64,000 nt of DNA. Source: Psychromonas sp. psych-6C06. GTDB taxonomy: Bacteria > Pseudomonadota > Gammaproteobacteria > Enterobacterales > Psychromonadaceae. Positions 56,201-64,000 of this stretch are shown piece by piece. The notes below the pieces were generated by a model. That model did no database searches. It worked only from the letters and a program-made list of their open reading frames with translations, and was not told where the DNA came from. Position 1 is the first letter of the stretch, and each line of letters starts with the position of its first letter. Made by a program: the position numbers and the translations under genes. The stretch is taken from positions 1 to 64,000 of the forward strand of contig NZ_PIZM01000012.1 of the NCBI RefSeq assembly GCF_002835465.1, written 5' to 3'.

Positions 56201-58750
56201 ATGGCAACAATAAAAGAAGCAAAAGCAAAAAAAACAGTCGCAAAAAAAGCGCCTAAGAAAGCAACAGCAAAGAAGGCCACTGCATCGAAAGCGGTAGCTC
56301 AAGACGTTGCTAACATTTCATGTACGACCGAGCAGATGCAGCAATCGATTATCGACCGCTTGCACAAAGGGCTTGGTACTGATTCTCAAAAAGCAAATAA
56401 TAAGGCATGGTGGAATGCAACCTGTTATGCCGTAAATGAAGTCGTTTTTGATAAACTGACACAAACACAACAAAACCATTCAGGTAAAGATACTCGTTCA
56501 GTTAATTACTTGTCGCTAGAGTTTCTGATGGGACGTTTACTATCCAATAACTTACATAACCTAGAGCTGTTCAAAGTAACAGAAGAAGCCTTAAAAGGGC
56601 TTGGTAAAGATCTCTATGAGATTTGTGATGAAGAGCCTGATATGGCACTGGGTAACGGCGGTTTAGGTCGATTGGCTGCATGTTTTATCGATTCATTAGC
56701 GACGCTTGGTTATCCTGCTATTGGTTACGGTATTCATTATGAGCATGGTTTATTTGCCCAATCATTCCAAGATGGCCGTCAAATAGAGCGCCCAGATACA
56801 TGGCGTGAGTATGGTAATCCTTGGGAGATTTGTCGTCCTGAGTCAGTTCAGCATGTGCCACTTTACGGCTATGTTGAAACTGTTTTTGATGAGCAAGGGT
56901 CACATAAAGTATGGCATGCTGGCCAGAAATTAAAGGGTGTGCCGTGGGATGTGCCAATTGTAGGGTACGGAGCAAAAACAGTAAATATTCTTCGCCTTTG
57001 GGAAAGCCGTGCTGATGAAGCATTCGATTGGGATGTGTTTAATGCTGGTGGTTATGTTGATGCACAGGCTGAAAAGTCGCAGGCTGAAACCGTTTCTAAA
57101 GTGCTTTATCCAAATGATGAAACATTAGAAGGTAAAGAGCTACGTTTAGTGCAGCAATACTTCTTCTGTGCATGTTCAGTAAAAGATATTTTACGCCGTT
57201 TTAAACGTCATAACAGCGATTGGACAAAACTTGGCGAGAAAGTGGCTATTCAGTTAAATGATACACACCCAACCATTGCGATACCTGAATTAATGCGTAT
57301 TCTTGTTGATGAAGAGCGCTTAGATTGGGATTTTGCTTGGTCAATTTGCCAAAACGTATTTGCCTACACCAACCATACGTTGTTACCAGAAGCCTTAGAA
57401 AAATGGTCTGTCGCTTTATTTGAAAAAGTATTACCGCGTCACCTTGAAATCATTTATGAAATCAACCGTCAATTCCTCGATTTAGTTGAGCAAAAATGGC
57501 CTGGTGACAATGCTAAAAAAGCGACGCTTTCTATTATTGAAGAAAGCGATGATCGTAAAGTACGTATGGCCAACTTATGTGTTGTGACAGCCTTCAAAGT
57601 TAATGGCGTGGCAGCTGTTCATTCTGAGTTAGTTAAAACAGACCTGTTCCCAGAGTTCCATGAGTTATTCCCAACGAAACTAGTAAATGTGACCAATGGT
57701 GTAACACCTCGTCGCTGGTTAAAAGCGTGTAATCCTAAACTTGCTGCCTTATATGATGAAGAAGTAGGGGCTGATTGGGTTGTTAACCTTGAGAAGTTAC
57801 GTGGCGTGTTACCTAAAGCAAAAGATGTTGCTTTACAAAAGCGTTTTATGGACATCAAAAAAGATAACAAACTTGAATTGGCTAAAATCATTAAGAAATT
57901 AACCGGTGTTGAAGTATCAGCGGATGCGATTTTTGATATTCAAATTAAACGTCTGCATGAATACAAGCGTCAGCAATTAAACATGATTCATATCCTAGCG
58001 CTATATAAACGTTTATTGGATAATCCTGATTACGATATGGTGCCTCGTGTGTTTATTTTTGGCGCCAAAGCTGCACCTGGATACCATATGGCGAAACAGA
58101 TCATTTTTGCGCTTAATAAGATTGCTGATAAAGTAAATAATGACCCGCGTGTTAAAGGCAAATTAAAAGTGGTATTTCTGCCTAACTATCGCGTATCTCT
58201 TGCAGAGAAGCTTTTCCCTGCTGCAGATGTGTCAGAGCAAATTTCAACTGCTGGTCTCGAAGCATCGGGAACAGGTAATATGAAGTTTGCCTTAAACGGT
58301 GCATTAACAGTTGGTACGATGGATGGCGCTAATATTGAAATGGCTGAGGAGATCGGTGCAGAGCATATGTTTATCTTTGGGTTAAGTGTCGCTGAAGTAA
58401 AAGCGCTACAGGAGAAAGGCTATAATCCTTTTGATTATTACTACAATAACCCTGAACTTAAATCTGTACTTGATTGGTTAGATTCAGATTTCTTTACACC
58501 TGGTCAACCTGGTGCGTTGTCAGATATTAAACGTACTTTACTGGAAGGTGGTGATCAGTATTTATGTCTTGCTGATTACGCGTCGTACAGTGCAGCACAC
58601 TTGAAGATTGATGAAATGTACCGTAATCAGTCTATTTGGGCTGAAAAAGCGATTCTTAATTCCGGTGCAATGGGTAAATTTAACTCTGACCGCTCAATTG
58701 AAGATTACGCATCTACTATTTGGAAGTTGACTAAACATCCTCTAAGCTAG
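56201..58750 (+). CDS. glgP: Glycogen/maltodextrin phosphorylase with lysine-rich N-terminal tail
   Basis: A PLP enzyme releasing glucose 1-phosphate from glycogen. 849 aa against 815 in E. coli GlgP. The extra length is an N-terminal tail of about 35 residues with 11 Lys in the first 30 and little but Ala and Thr otherwise, like histone-H1-type tails. The catalytic body starts near residue 43. Signatures: [27 protein letters not shown], the PLP lysine in [14 protein letters not shown], and DGANIEM. The start has only a weak ribosome site; the next ATG (MQQSIIDRL) would remove the tail but has none. With pgm and glgX it completes glycogen use. Confidence 0.95.
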   Translation: MATIKEAKAKKTVAKKAPKKATAKKATASKAVAQDVANISCTTEQMQQSIIDRLHKGLGTDSQKANNKAWWNATCYAVNEVVFDKLTQTQQNHSGKDTRSVNYLSLEFLMGRLLSNNLHNLELFKVTEEALKGLGKDLYEICDEEPDMALGNGGLGRLAACFIDSLATLGYPAIGYGIHYEHGLFAQSFQDGRQIERPDTWREYGNPWEICRPESVQHVPLYGYVETVFDEQGSHKVWHAGQKLKGVPWDVPIVGYGAKTVNILRLWESRADEAFDWDVFNAGGYVDAQAEKSQAETVSKVLYPNDETLEGKELRLVQQYFFCACSVKDILRRFKRHNSDWTKLGEKVAIQLNDTHPTIAIPELMRILVDEERLDWDFAWSICQNVFAYTNHTLLPEALEKWSVALFEKVLPRHLEIIYEINRQFLDLVEQKWPGDNAKKATLSIIEESDDRKVRMANLCVVTAFKVNGVAAVHSELVKTDLFPEFHELFPTKLVNVTNGVTPRRWLKACNPKLAALYDEEVGADWVVNLEKLRGVLPKAKDVALQKRFMDIKKDNKLELAKIIKKLTGVEVSADAIFDIQIKRLHEYKRQQLNMIHILALYKRLLDNPDYDMVPRVFIFGAKAAPGYHMAKQIIFALNKIADKVNNDPRVKGKLKVVFLPNYRVSLAEKLFPAADVSEQISTAGLEASGTGNMKFALNGALTVGTMDGANIEMAEEIGAEHMFIFGLSVAEVKALQEKGYNPFDYYYNNPELKSVLDWLDSDFFTPGQPGALSDIKRTLLEGGDQYLCLADYASYSAAHLKIDEMYRNQSIWAEKAILNSGAMGKFNSDRSIEDYASTIWKLTKHPLS

Positions 58751-58776
58751 TCACTGAAAGCTTGTTTTAGAACATG

Positions 58777-58806
58777 AAAAGGCGATATTAAACTATCGCC
58801 TTTTTT
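58777..58806 (+). terminator. Terminator of glgP
   Basis: AAAAGGCGATA-ttaaac-TATCGCCTTTTTT, 27 bp past the stop codon. Confidence 0.93.
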
Positions 58807-58860
58807 ATGTTTGGCGTTACAATTAATGCATTGAAATTTTAGAGAGTTAAAGAGGTTTTT

Positions 58861-59163
58861 ATGTCTGAAGATAAAAATTCATGTGAAGCAGATGTATGTG
58901 AAGCATGTGGTACGATTGTTGAGCTTGGCAGTGTGATCGCAGAAGACGATACGGTTTTAGTACTTCCATTTGCAGGCGCAGAGCAAGCGGACGTAAATAA
59001 ACTAGCTGAAAAATATATTAACGCAGCTAAAGCACGCTTTGAAACAGTTGAAGTTAGCCAAGTTAATAGTGCTACGGAACAAGGCTTTTCCTGCGAAGTA
59101 AGTTTGAAGTTTGAATGTACAGCTGAAAAACTAATTTTTGAGATGGGATTAAGTTCAATTTAA
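58861..59163 (+). CDS. YfcZ/YiiS-family (DUF406) protein
   Basis: A 100-aa acidic protein of unknown function. The Cys-rich start (ADVCEACGTIVELGSVI) and the end (LKFECTAEKLIFEMGL) match E. coli YfcZ. The Cys cluster could bind metal; this is a guess. AAAGAGGT precedes the ATG. Own terminator follows. Confidence 0.85.
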   Translation: MSEDKNSCEADVCEACGTIVELGSVIAEDDTVLVLPFAGAEQADVNKLAEKYINAAKARFETVEVSQVNSATEQGFSCEVSLKFECTAEKLIFEMGLSSI

Positions 59164-59192
59164 CCTTCATGTTGTTGTAGACTTCATTTGTG

Positions 59193-59219
59193 AAGAGCTT
59201 ACCTTGTAAGCTCTTTTTT
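59193..59219 (+). terminator. Terminator of the YfcZ-like gene
   Basis: AAGAGCTTAC-ctt-GTAAGCTCTT followed by TTTT. Confidence 0.92.
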
Positions 59220-59315
59220 ACTTGTTGAAAATCTTAATTTCTCCTTTTCTAGCTTAATCGTTATACTATTCAGATTATTACCCTATTCTATCTATTTTAT
59301 ACATTGGAGAGTCCT

Positions 59316-60635
59316 TTGCTCATTGATGATTTACCCGTTGATCGCCGTTTATTGATGTCCCTTTCACATTTGGGGTTTACTGAAACCACAGAAATACAAG
59401 CACAGGCAATTCCTGTTGCCGTAGCAGGGAAGGATTTACTTGCATCGTCAAAGACAGGCTCAGGTAAAACACTTGCTTTCTTATTGCCAGCAATGCAACG
59501 CGTTTTAAAAACGCGTGCATTAACCAAGCGTGACCCAAGGGTTTTAATATTAACGCCAACGCGTGAGCTAGCTAAACAGGTTTACTCTCAATTACGGTTA
59601 TTAGTTGCAAACACCAGTTTAAAATCGACGTTAGTCTTAGGTGGAGAAAACTTCAATGACCAAGTTAAACAACTAGATAAAGATCCTCATTTTGTTGTTG
59701 GTACACCGGGGCGTATTGTGGACCACCTTAAAAAAGGGTTATTGCACCTACATGGTTTAGAGTTACTGATTTTAGATGAGGCAGATCGTATGTTAGATCT
59801 GGGCTTTGCAGAGCAGTTAAAAGCGGTTAATGAGGAAGCCAACCATCGCTTACGTCAAACACTACTTTTTTCAGCGACACTTGGCCATGCAGAGGTGAAC
59901 GAATTTGCAAGCGAATTATTAAAAGCACCTGTACGAATCGCTATAGGTGAAGAAAATCAGCAACACAGTGAAATAACACAGCGATTTTTCTTAGCTGATA
60001 ATCTTAATCAGAAAGAGAAGCTACTGTTTCATTTTGTACAAAAAGAAGATACTAAGCAGGTTATTATTTTCACCGCGACACGTAAAGATACAGAGCGTTT
60101 AAGCAGTGTATTAAATGAGAAGGGCTGTTCTTCCATTGCTCTACATGGTGATCTATCACAAAACAGTCGTAATCAGATTATGGATTCATTCTCGCGTGGT
60201 AAAGATAAAGTATTAGTGACCACCGATATTGCATCGCGTGGTTTAGATCTGCTTAATGTTAGCCATGTAATTAATTTTGACATTCCTAAACATACTGAAG
60301 AGTATATTCATCGTATTGGGCGAACTGGTCGTGCAGGTGCTTCTGGTGATGCAATTTCTCTTATCGGGCCAAAAGATTGGGATAATTTTAAGAAAGTTGA
60401 ATCTTTTGTTCAGCAGTCGATAACTTTTGACAGAGTCGATGGAATTAATCCTAAGTTCAAGGGGTTAAAACCGGTACTAGCGAAAGCGACCACAGCAGGT
60501 AAGTTTGCTAAAGATAATAAAAAGCAAACGCAGCAGAAAAAGGCGAAAGTTAAAAAGTCTGTTAATAAAACCTTCCATGAAGCAACCGATGTCGGTTTTA
60601 CTCCTATGCGCCGAAAAAAGAAGTCTGATGAGTAA
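59316..60635 (+). CDS. DEAD-box ATP-dependent RNA helicase (SrmB/RhlE-like)
   Basis: A 439-aa RNA helicase with both RecA-like lobes. Q motif GFTETTEIQAQAIP, motif I SKTGSGKT, Ia PTRELA, II LDEADRM, III SAT, V TTDIASRGLD and VI HRIGRTGRAG are present. The tail (about 400-439) is highly basic, as in ribosome-assembly helicases. It aligns in length with SrmB (444) but is not close enough to name. The start is TTG 59316, with GGAGAG just upstream; no ATG precedes the Q motif sensibly. Confidence 0.92.
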   Translation: MLIDDLPVDRRLLMSLSHLGFTETTEIQAQAIPVAVAGKDLLASSKTGSGKTLAFLLPAMQRVLKTRALTKRDPRVLILTPTRELAKQVYSQLRLLVANTSLKSTLVLGGENFNDQVKQLDKDPHFVVGTPGRIVDHLKKGLLHLHGLELLILDEADRMLDLGFAEQLKAVNEEANHRLRQTLLFSATLGHAEVNEFASELLKAPVRIAIGEENQQHSEITQRFFLADNLNQKEKLLFHFVQKEDTKQVIIFTATRKDTERLSSVLNEKGCSSIALHGDLSQNSRNQIMDSFSRGKDKVLVTTDIASRGLDLLNVSHVINFDIPKHTEEYIHRIGRTGRAGASGDAISLIGPKDWDNFKKVESFVQQSITFDRVDGINPKFKGLKPVLAKATTAGKFAKDNKKQTQQKKAKVKKSVNKTFHEATDVGFTPMRRKKKSDE

Positions 60636-60643
60636 TGACCTAA

Positions 60644-60800
60644 TGATACTATACGAAATAAATTGTTGATCTATTTTGTTGGTTAAAAAACTTATTCTTT
60701 TAATTTTTTTGCCAAATAAACAATAGCTTACGTGTTACCCCTTGGGGTAAGTTATTTTTTCTGCGCAAAATTTAGATCACATACTTAATTCAATTGGTAT
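60644..60800 (+). repeat. Family-1 intergenic repeat, copy 4
   Basis: ATGATACTATACGAAATAAATTGTTGATCTATTTT at the left and CTGCGCAAAATTTAGATCACATACTTAATTCAATTGG at the right match copy 1 and the reverse of copy 2. The interior is more diverged and has a GTTACCCCTTGGGGTAAGT palindrome. It lies between the helicase and ftnA; the rest of the gap (60801-60971) holds only the ftnA promoter region. Confidence 0.8.
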
Positions 60801-60971
60801 GAGTATCAATTTTTAAAACTCTATATTAACGCAAAGTTATTAAACTTTTTTGAGTTGGTATTCGTAATGTATTAACTATATGTATAAGTTTTGAATTGAT
60901 AAATTGTCACAGTTTTGCTTAAAAAGCCATTTACGTTTATGGTTAGAGGAATTAATAAAATGGAGAAAAAT

Positions 60972-61496
60972 ATGTTAGCTAGCACAATGGTTGAAAAACT
61001 AAATGAACAGATTAACCTTGAGTTTTACTCATCTAATTTATACTTACAGATGAGTGCATGGTGTGAAGATAAAGGCTTTGAAGGTGCGGCTTTACTACTT
61101 CGTGAGCATGCGACTGAAGAGATGACGCATATGAATCGACTTTTTACGTATGTCAGTGAAACAGGTGCTTTACCAATTCTAGGTGCAATTGAAGCGCCAC
61201 CACATGAATTTAAGTCGCTTAAAGATATCTTTACAGAAACCTATGCGCATGAATGTTTAATCACTAAAGCAATTAACGAATTAACACATGTTGCTTTTAG
61301 TACACATGATTATTCAACCTTTAATTTTCTCCAATGGTATGTTGCAGAACAGCATGAAGAGGAAAAATTATTTAAAGGTATTTTAGATAAGATTGATCTT
61401 GTTGGCGAAGATGGTAAAGCGTTGTTCTGGGTCGATAAAGATTTAGCTGAGCTTGCAAAAACAGGTTCGACTTCAATTATGGATACGCCTGCTTAA
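60972..61496 (+). CDS. ftnA: Ferritin FtnA
   Basis: A 174-aa iron-storage ferritin. Ferroxidase ligands are evident in [29 protein letters not shown] and [13 protein letters not shown], as in E. coli FtnA (165 aa). ATG 60972 is preceded by GGAG and matches homologues; upstream in-frame codons to 60915 lack similarity. A hairpin terminator follows. Fur is 10 kb away; no Fur box was recognised here. Confidence 0.96.
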   Translation: MLASTMVEKLNEQINLEFYSSNLYLQMSAWCEDKGFEGAALLLREHATEEMTHMNRLFTYVSETGALPILGAIEAPPHEFKSLKDIFTETYAHECLITKAINELTHVAFSTHDYSTFNFLQWYVAEQHEEEKLFKGILDKIDLVGEDGKALFWVDKDLAELAKTGSTSIMDTPA

Positions 61497-61532
61497 TTTT
61501 TTAATCTGTATATAAAATATTTCCTTAATGAG

Positions 61533-61558
61533 AGCATGGTCAATTAAGCCATGCTTTT
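61533..61558 (+). terminator. Terminator of ftnA
   Basis: AGCATGG (61533-61539) with CCATGCT (61549-61555) and a short T-run. Confidence 0.75.
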
Positions 61559-61730
61559 ATCTATCCCCCCTCGTAAAAGTAATGTTAATAGCTTGTAAAT
61601 ATTGGGCGATTTCTTTAGAATTCAGCCAGATTTTGTACGCCTGATGTTCGTGGATTGATTATTAGGGGGTCGTACTTCACAGTTTTATGTTTAATGGGTT
61701 ACTTTGGTAACTCCCAATGGAGATGGTTAA

Positions 61731-62321
61731 ATGAGCAATGCGCCTGATAATTCTGGTCGCCGCAAGTTTCTGACACTAACAACGGGTGTTGTTGGTGCGG
61801 TTGGAGCTGCTGCTGTTGCAGTTCCTTTCGTGAAATCTTGGAGTCCTAGTGAAAAAGCAAAAGCGGCTGGAGCCCCTGTTGCAGTTGATATTAGTAAGAT
61901 TCAACCTGGTCAGCTAATTCGTGTTGAGTGGCGTGGTAAACCAGTTTGGGTTGTTTCACGTAGTCAAAAAGTACTGGATGAATTAGCCTCACTAGATAGC
62001 ATGTTGCGTGATCCTGCCTCAGAACAGGCACAACAGCCTGAATATGCAACAAATCCACTCCGTTCTCTAAAATCTGAAATATTCGTTGCAGTGGGTATTT
62101 GTACGCATTTAGGTTGTTCTCCAACATATTTACCCGATTCATTCTCTGAGCAAGTTGAAGGGGTTGAATCAGGTTTCTTCTGTCCATGTCATGGTTCAAA
62201 ATTTGATATGGCTGGGCGCGTTTTTCAAAACGTACCTGCACCACTTAACTTAGTTATTCCTCCACATCATTATGTGAGCGATACAGAACTTCTTATTGGC
62301 CTAGACAAGGGAGATGCCTAA
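61731..62321 (+). CDS. petA: Cytochrome bc1 Rieske iron-sulfur subunit
   Basis: A 196-aa Rieske protein of the ubiquinol-cytochrome c reductase. The N-terminus has a twin-arginine-like SGRRKFLTL and one hydrophobic anchor (about 14-34), consistent with Tat insertion. The 2Fe-2S ligands are in CTHLGC and CPCHGS. GGAGATGG precedes the ATG. First gene of petABC; its stop overlaps the petB ATG by one base. Confidence 0.97.
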   Translation: MSNAPDNSGRRKFLTLTTGVVGAVGAAAVAVPFVKSWSPSEKAKAAGAPVAVDISKIQPGQLIRVEWRGKPVWVVSRSQKVLDELASLDSMLRDPASEQAQQPEYATNPLRSLKSEIFVAVGICTHLGCSPTYLPDSFSEQVEGVESGFFCPCHGSKFDMAGRVFQNVPAPLNLVIPPHHYVSDTELLIGLDKGDA

Positions 62322-63598
62322 TGCTTAAGAAATTAGTATTAGACGGTATTGACTGGGTAGATGCACGTATTCCAATGACTGAAACTTGGAATAAACATCT
62401 AGCACAATACCCGACGCCAGTTAACTTCAACTTTTGGTACTTTTTTGGTTCATTAGCAATGTTAGTGCTTGTTAATCAAATTTTAACTGGTATCTGGTTG
62501 ACCATGCACTACAACCCATCAGCAGAGGGCGCATTTGCGTCAATTGAGTACATCATGCGTGATGTGCCTTATGGTTGGTTATTACGTTATATGCACTCGA
62601 CTGGCGCATCTGCGTTCTTCGTGGTGATTTACCTGCATATGTTCCGTGGTTTAATCTATGGTTCATACCAGAAGCCACGTGAGCTTATCTGGGTGTTTGG
62701 TATGCTTATCTTCTTAGTGTTGATGGCTGAAGCATTCATGGGTTACCTATTACCTTGGGGACAAATGTCTTTCTGGGGAGCACAGGTAATCATTTCACTG
62801 TTTGGCGCAATTCCAATTATTGGTGATGATTTAACGCTTTGGATCCGTGGTGATTACGTTATTTCTGGCGCAACACTTAACCGATTCTTTGCATTACACG
62901 TTGTTGCTTTACCACTGGCATTAGTTGGTTTGGTGTTCTTACACATTATCGCACTACATGAAGTGGGTTCAAATAACCCTGATGGTGTTGAAATCAAGCG
63001 TAAGAAAGGCTCTGCAACAGAAGAGGAGAAAGGTAAATTTACTTTCCATAAACAATACAGCGGTAAAAAAGATATTGTTGATGCGGTCCCATTCCATCCT
63101 TACTTTACTGTAAAAGATATTATGGGTGTGTCGTTCTTCCTGTTCTTCTTTGCAGCGGTGATTTTCTTTATTCCAGAGGGGGGCGGTTATTTCCTTGAGC
63201 CACCTAACTTTGAAGCTGCGAACGGTTTGAAAACACCAGATCATATTGCCCCAGTTTGGTATTACACACCGTATTATGCAATTTTACGTGCTATACCGGA
63301 TAAGTTAATTGGTGTTGTATTCTTTGGTGGTTCAATTGCTATCTTATTCCTACTACCTTGGATTGACCGTTGTAAAGTGAAGTCTATTCGTTACCGTAGC
63401 TTGGCTCATAAAATCAATGTGACGCAGTTTATTATCTGTTTCATCATTCTTGGTGTATTAGGTGCGCTTCCAGCTACACCGCTTTACACTATCATTGCGC
63501 AAATTACATCAGTCGGATACTTTAGCTTCTTCATTGCACTCTTTATTTATAGTAAAAATGAAAAAACTAAGCCATTACCAACGAGGTTGACACACTAA
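62321..63598 (+). CDS. petB: Cytochrome bc1 cytochrome b subunit
   Basis: A 425-aa polytopic protein binding two b haems and both quinone sites. His pairs lie in helices around YGWLLRYMHSTGAS and FALHVVALPLALVGLVFLHIIALHEVG. The Qo-site PEWY is not seen as such; the stretch IAPVWYYTPYYAILRAIPDK holds the corresponding P-x-W-Y. The total length matches proteobacterial PetB. It shares TAATG with petA and petC. Confidence 0.97.
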   Translation: MLKKLVLDGIDWVDARIPMTETWNKHLAQYPTPVNFNFWYFFGSLAMLVLVNQILTGIWLTMHYNPSAEGAFASIEYIMRDVPYGWLLRYMHSTGASAFFVVIYLHMFRGLIYGSYQKPRELIWVFGMLIFLVLMAEAFMGYLLPWGQMSFWGAQVIISLFGAIPIIGDDLTLWIRGDYVISGATLNRFFALHVVALPLALVGLVFLHIIALHEVGSNNPDGVEIKRKKGSATEEEKGKFTFHKQYSGKKDIVDAVPFHPYFTVKDIMGVSFFLFFFAAVIFFIPEGGGYFLEPPNFEAANGLKTPDHIAPVWYYTPYYAILRAIPDKLIGVVFFGGSIAILFLLPWIDRCKVKSIRYRSLAHKINVTQFIICFIILGVLGALPATPLYTIIAQITSVGYFSFFIALFIYSKNEKTKPLPTRLTH

Positions 63599-64000
63599 TG
63601 AAAAAATTAATGATCGCCTTAGTGGCAGTGTTTTCTATGCTACCGACGCTTGTTTTAGCTGCGGGGCCTAGCGTGCCACTTGATAAGGCAAATTACGATT
63701 TAGCAGATAAAGCGTCATTACAAAGTGGTGCAAAGCTGTTTATGAATTACTGTTTAGCATGTCACTCTACCGGTTACCAACGCTATGGGCGTGTTGCATC
63801 AGATCTTGATATTCCAGAGCATTTGATGAAAGAGAATCTTATTTTTACTGATAGTAAAATAGGTGACCTAATGCACAATAGCATGGACAAAAAAGAAGCG
63901 GGTCAATGGTTTGGTGCTCCACCACCAGACTTAACACTGGTAGCACGTGTTCGTGGTGCAGACTGGCTGTACACTTACTTACGCTCTTTTTATGTTGATC
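63598..64000 (+). CDS. petC: Cytochrome c1, 3' truncated by window edge
   Basis: Starts at ATG 63598 (overlapping the petB stop) and runs off the right edge after 134 codons. A signal peptide is visible (MKKLMIALVAVFSMLPTLVLA). The haem c motif CLACH lies near residue 53, preceded by SGAKLFMNY. WFGAPPPDLTLVARVRG is the usual cytochrome c1 segment. The C-terminal membrane anchor and the haem Met ligand lie beyond the window. Confidence 0.95.
   Translation, partial: MKKLMIALVAVFSMLPTLVLAAGPSVPLDKANYDLADKASLQSGAKLFMNYCLACHSTGYQRYGRVASDLDIPEHLMKENLIFTDSKIGDLMHNSMDKKEAGQWFGAPPPDLTLVARVRGADWLYTYLRSFYVD

Noticed and set aside
60801-60971. Fur box upstream of ftnA or fur
   Set aside because: No stretch resembles GATAATGATAATCATTATC closely enough on either strand.

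Overview
The window looks like chromosomal DNA from an AT-rich marine gammaproteobacterium, best fitting Psychromonas or a close relative in the Alteromonadales. This rests on gene order and protein resemblance recalled from memory; no search was run. Nearly all of the window is coding, and most blocks keep the gene order known from Escherichia coli and Vibrio. No rRNA, tRNA, CRISPR array, transposase or phage gene was seen.

Layout. (1) 1-2640: the 3' part of a secreted chitin-degrading enzyme with a Pro/Thr/Ala repeat linker, a chitin-binding module and a GH19-like catalytic domain, open to the left edge. (2) 2862-7711: a large NAD-dependent glutamate dehydrogenase. (3) 7869-15059: pdhR, aceE, aceF, lpdA (pyruvate dehydrogenase), with a PdhR operator before pdhR and an unusual 142-bp tandem duplication plus hairpins before aceE. 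(4) 15083-20737: a small secreted protein, a long (935 aa) AcnB resembling the Bacteroidota form and inverted relative to the usual lpd-acnB-yacL order, an odd response-regulator-like protein, and yacL. (5) 20839-28008, minus strand: mgtE, ptsO, rapZ, ptsN, rpoN, lptB, lptA, lptC, kdsC (nitrogen PTS, sigma-54, LPS transport and Kdo synthesis). (6) 28209-32753, plus strand: mlaFEDCB, ibaG, murA (outer-membrane lipid asymmetry, iron-sulfur trafficking, peptidoglycan precursor). (7) 33003-38531: degS, hemL, clcA, a coiled-coil membrane protein, erpA. (8) 38640-43591: an RND efflux pair and a TRIC-family membrane protein. (9) 43617-45572: a large outer-membrane lipoprotein of unknown role. (10) 45919-50370: glgX, argA and an orphan TAXI-type binding protein. 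(11) 50784-55942: fur, fldA, ybfE, DUF2788, ybfF on the minus strand, then seqA and pgm on the plus strand. (12) 56201-64000: glgP with a lysine-rich tail, a YfcZ-like protein, a DEAD-box helicase, ftnA, and petA, petB and the start of petC (cytochrome bc1).

How they work together: glgX, glgP and pgm form a glycogen breakdown route to glucose 6-phosphate; pyruvate dehydrogenase and aconitase feed the TCA cycle; glutamate dehydrogenase returns carbon from amino acids; the bc1 complex takes electrons onward. Fur, ferritin, flavodoxin, ErpA and IbaG form a scattered iron/Fe-S set.

The most unusual content is non-coding. Two families of short mobile-looking repeats occupy intergenic gaps: a family of about 160 bp with four copies and a 48-bp deletion derivative, and a family of about 195 bp with two good copies and one decayed copy. 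One copy of the second family sits exactly where hpf would be expected between rpoN and ptsN. I found no convincing new multi-gene system; the best leads are the aceE leader duplication, the displaced acnB locus with its neighbouring regulator, and the repeat families.
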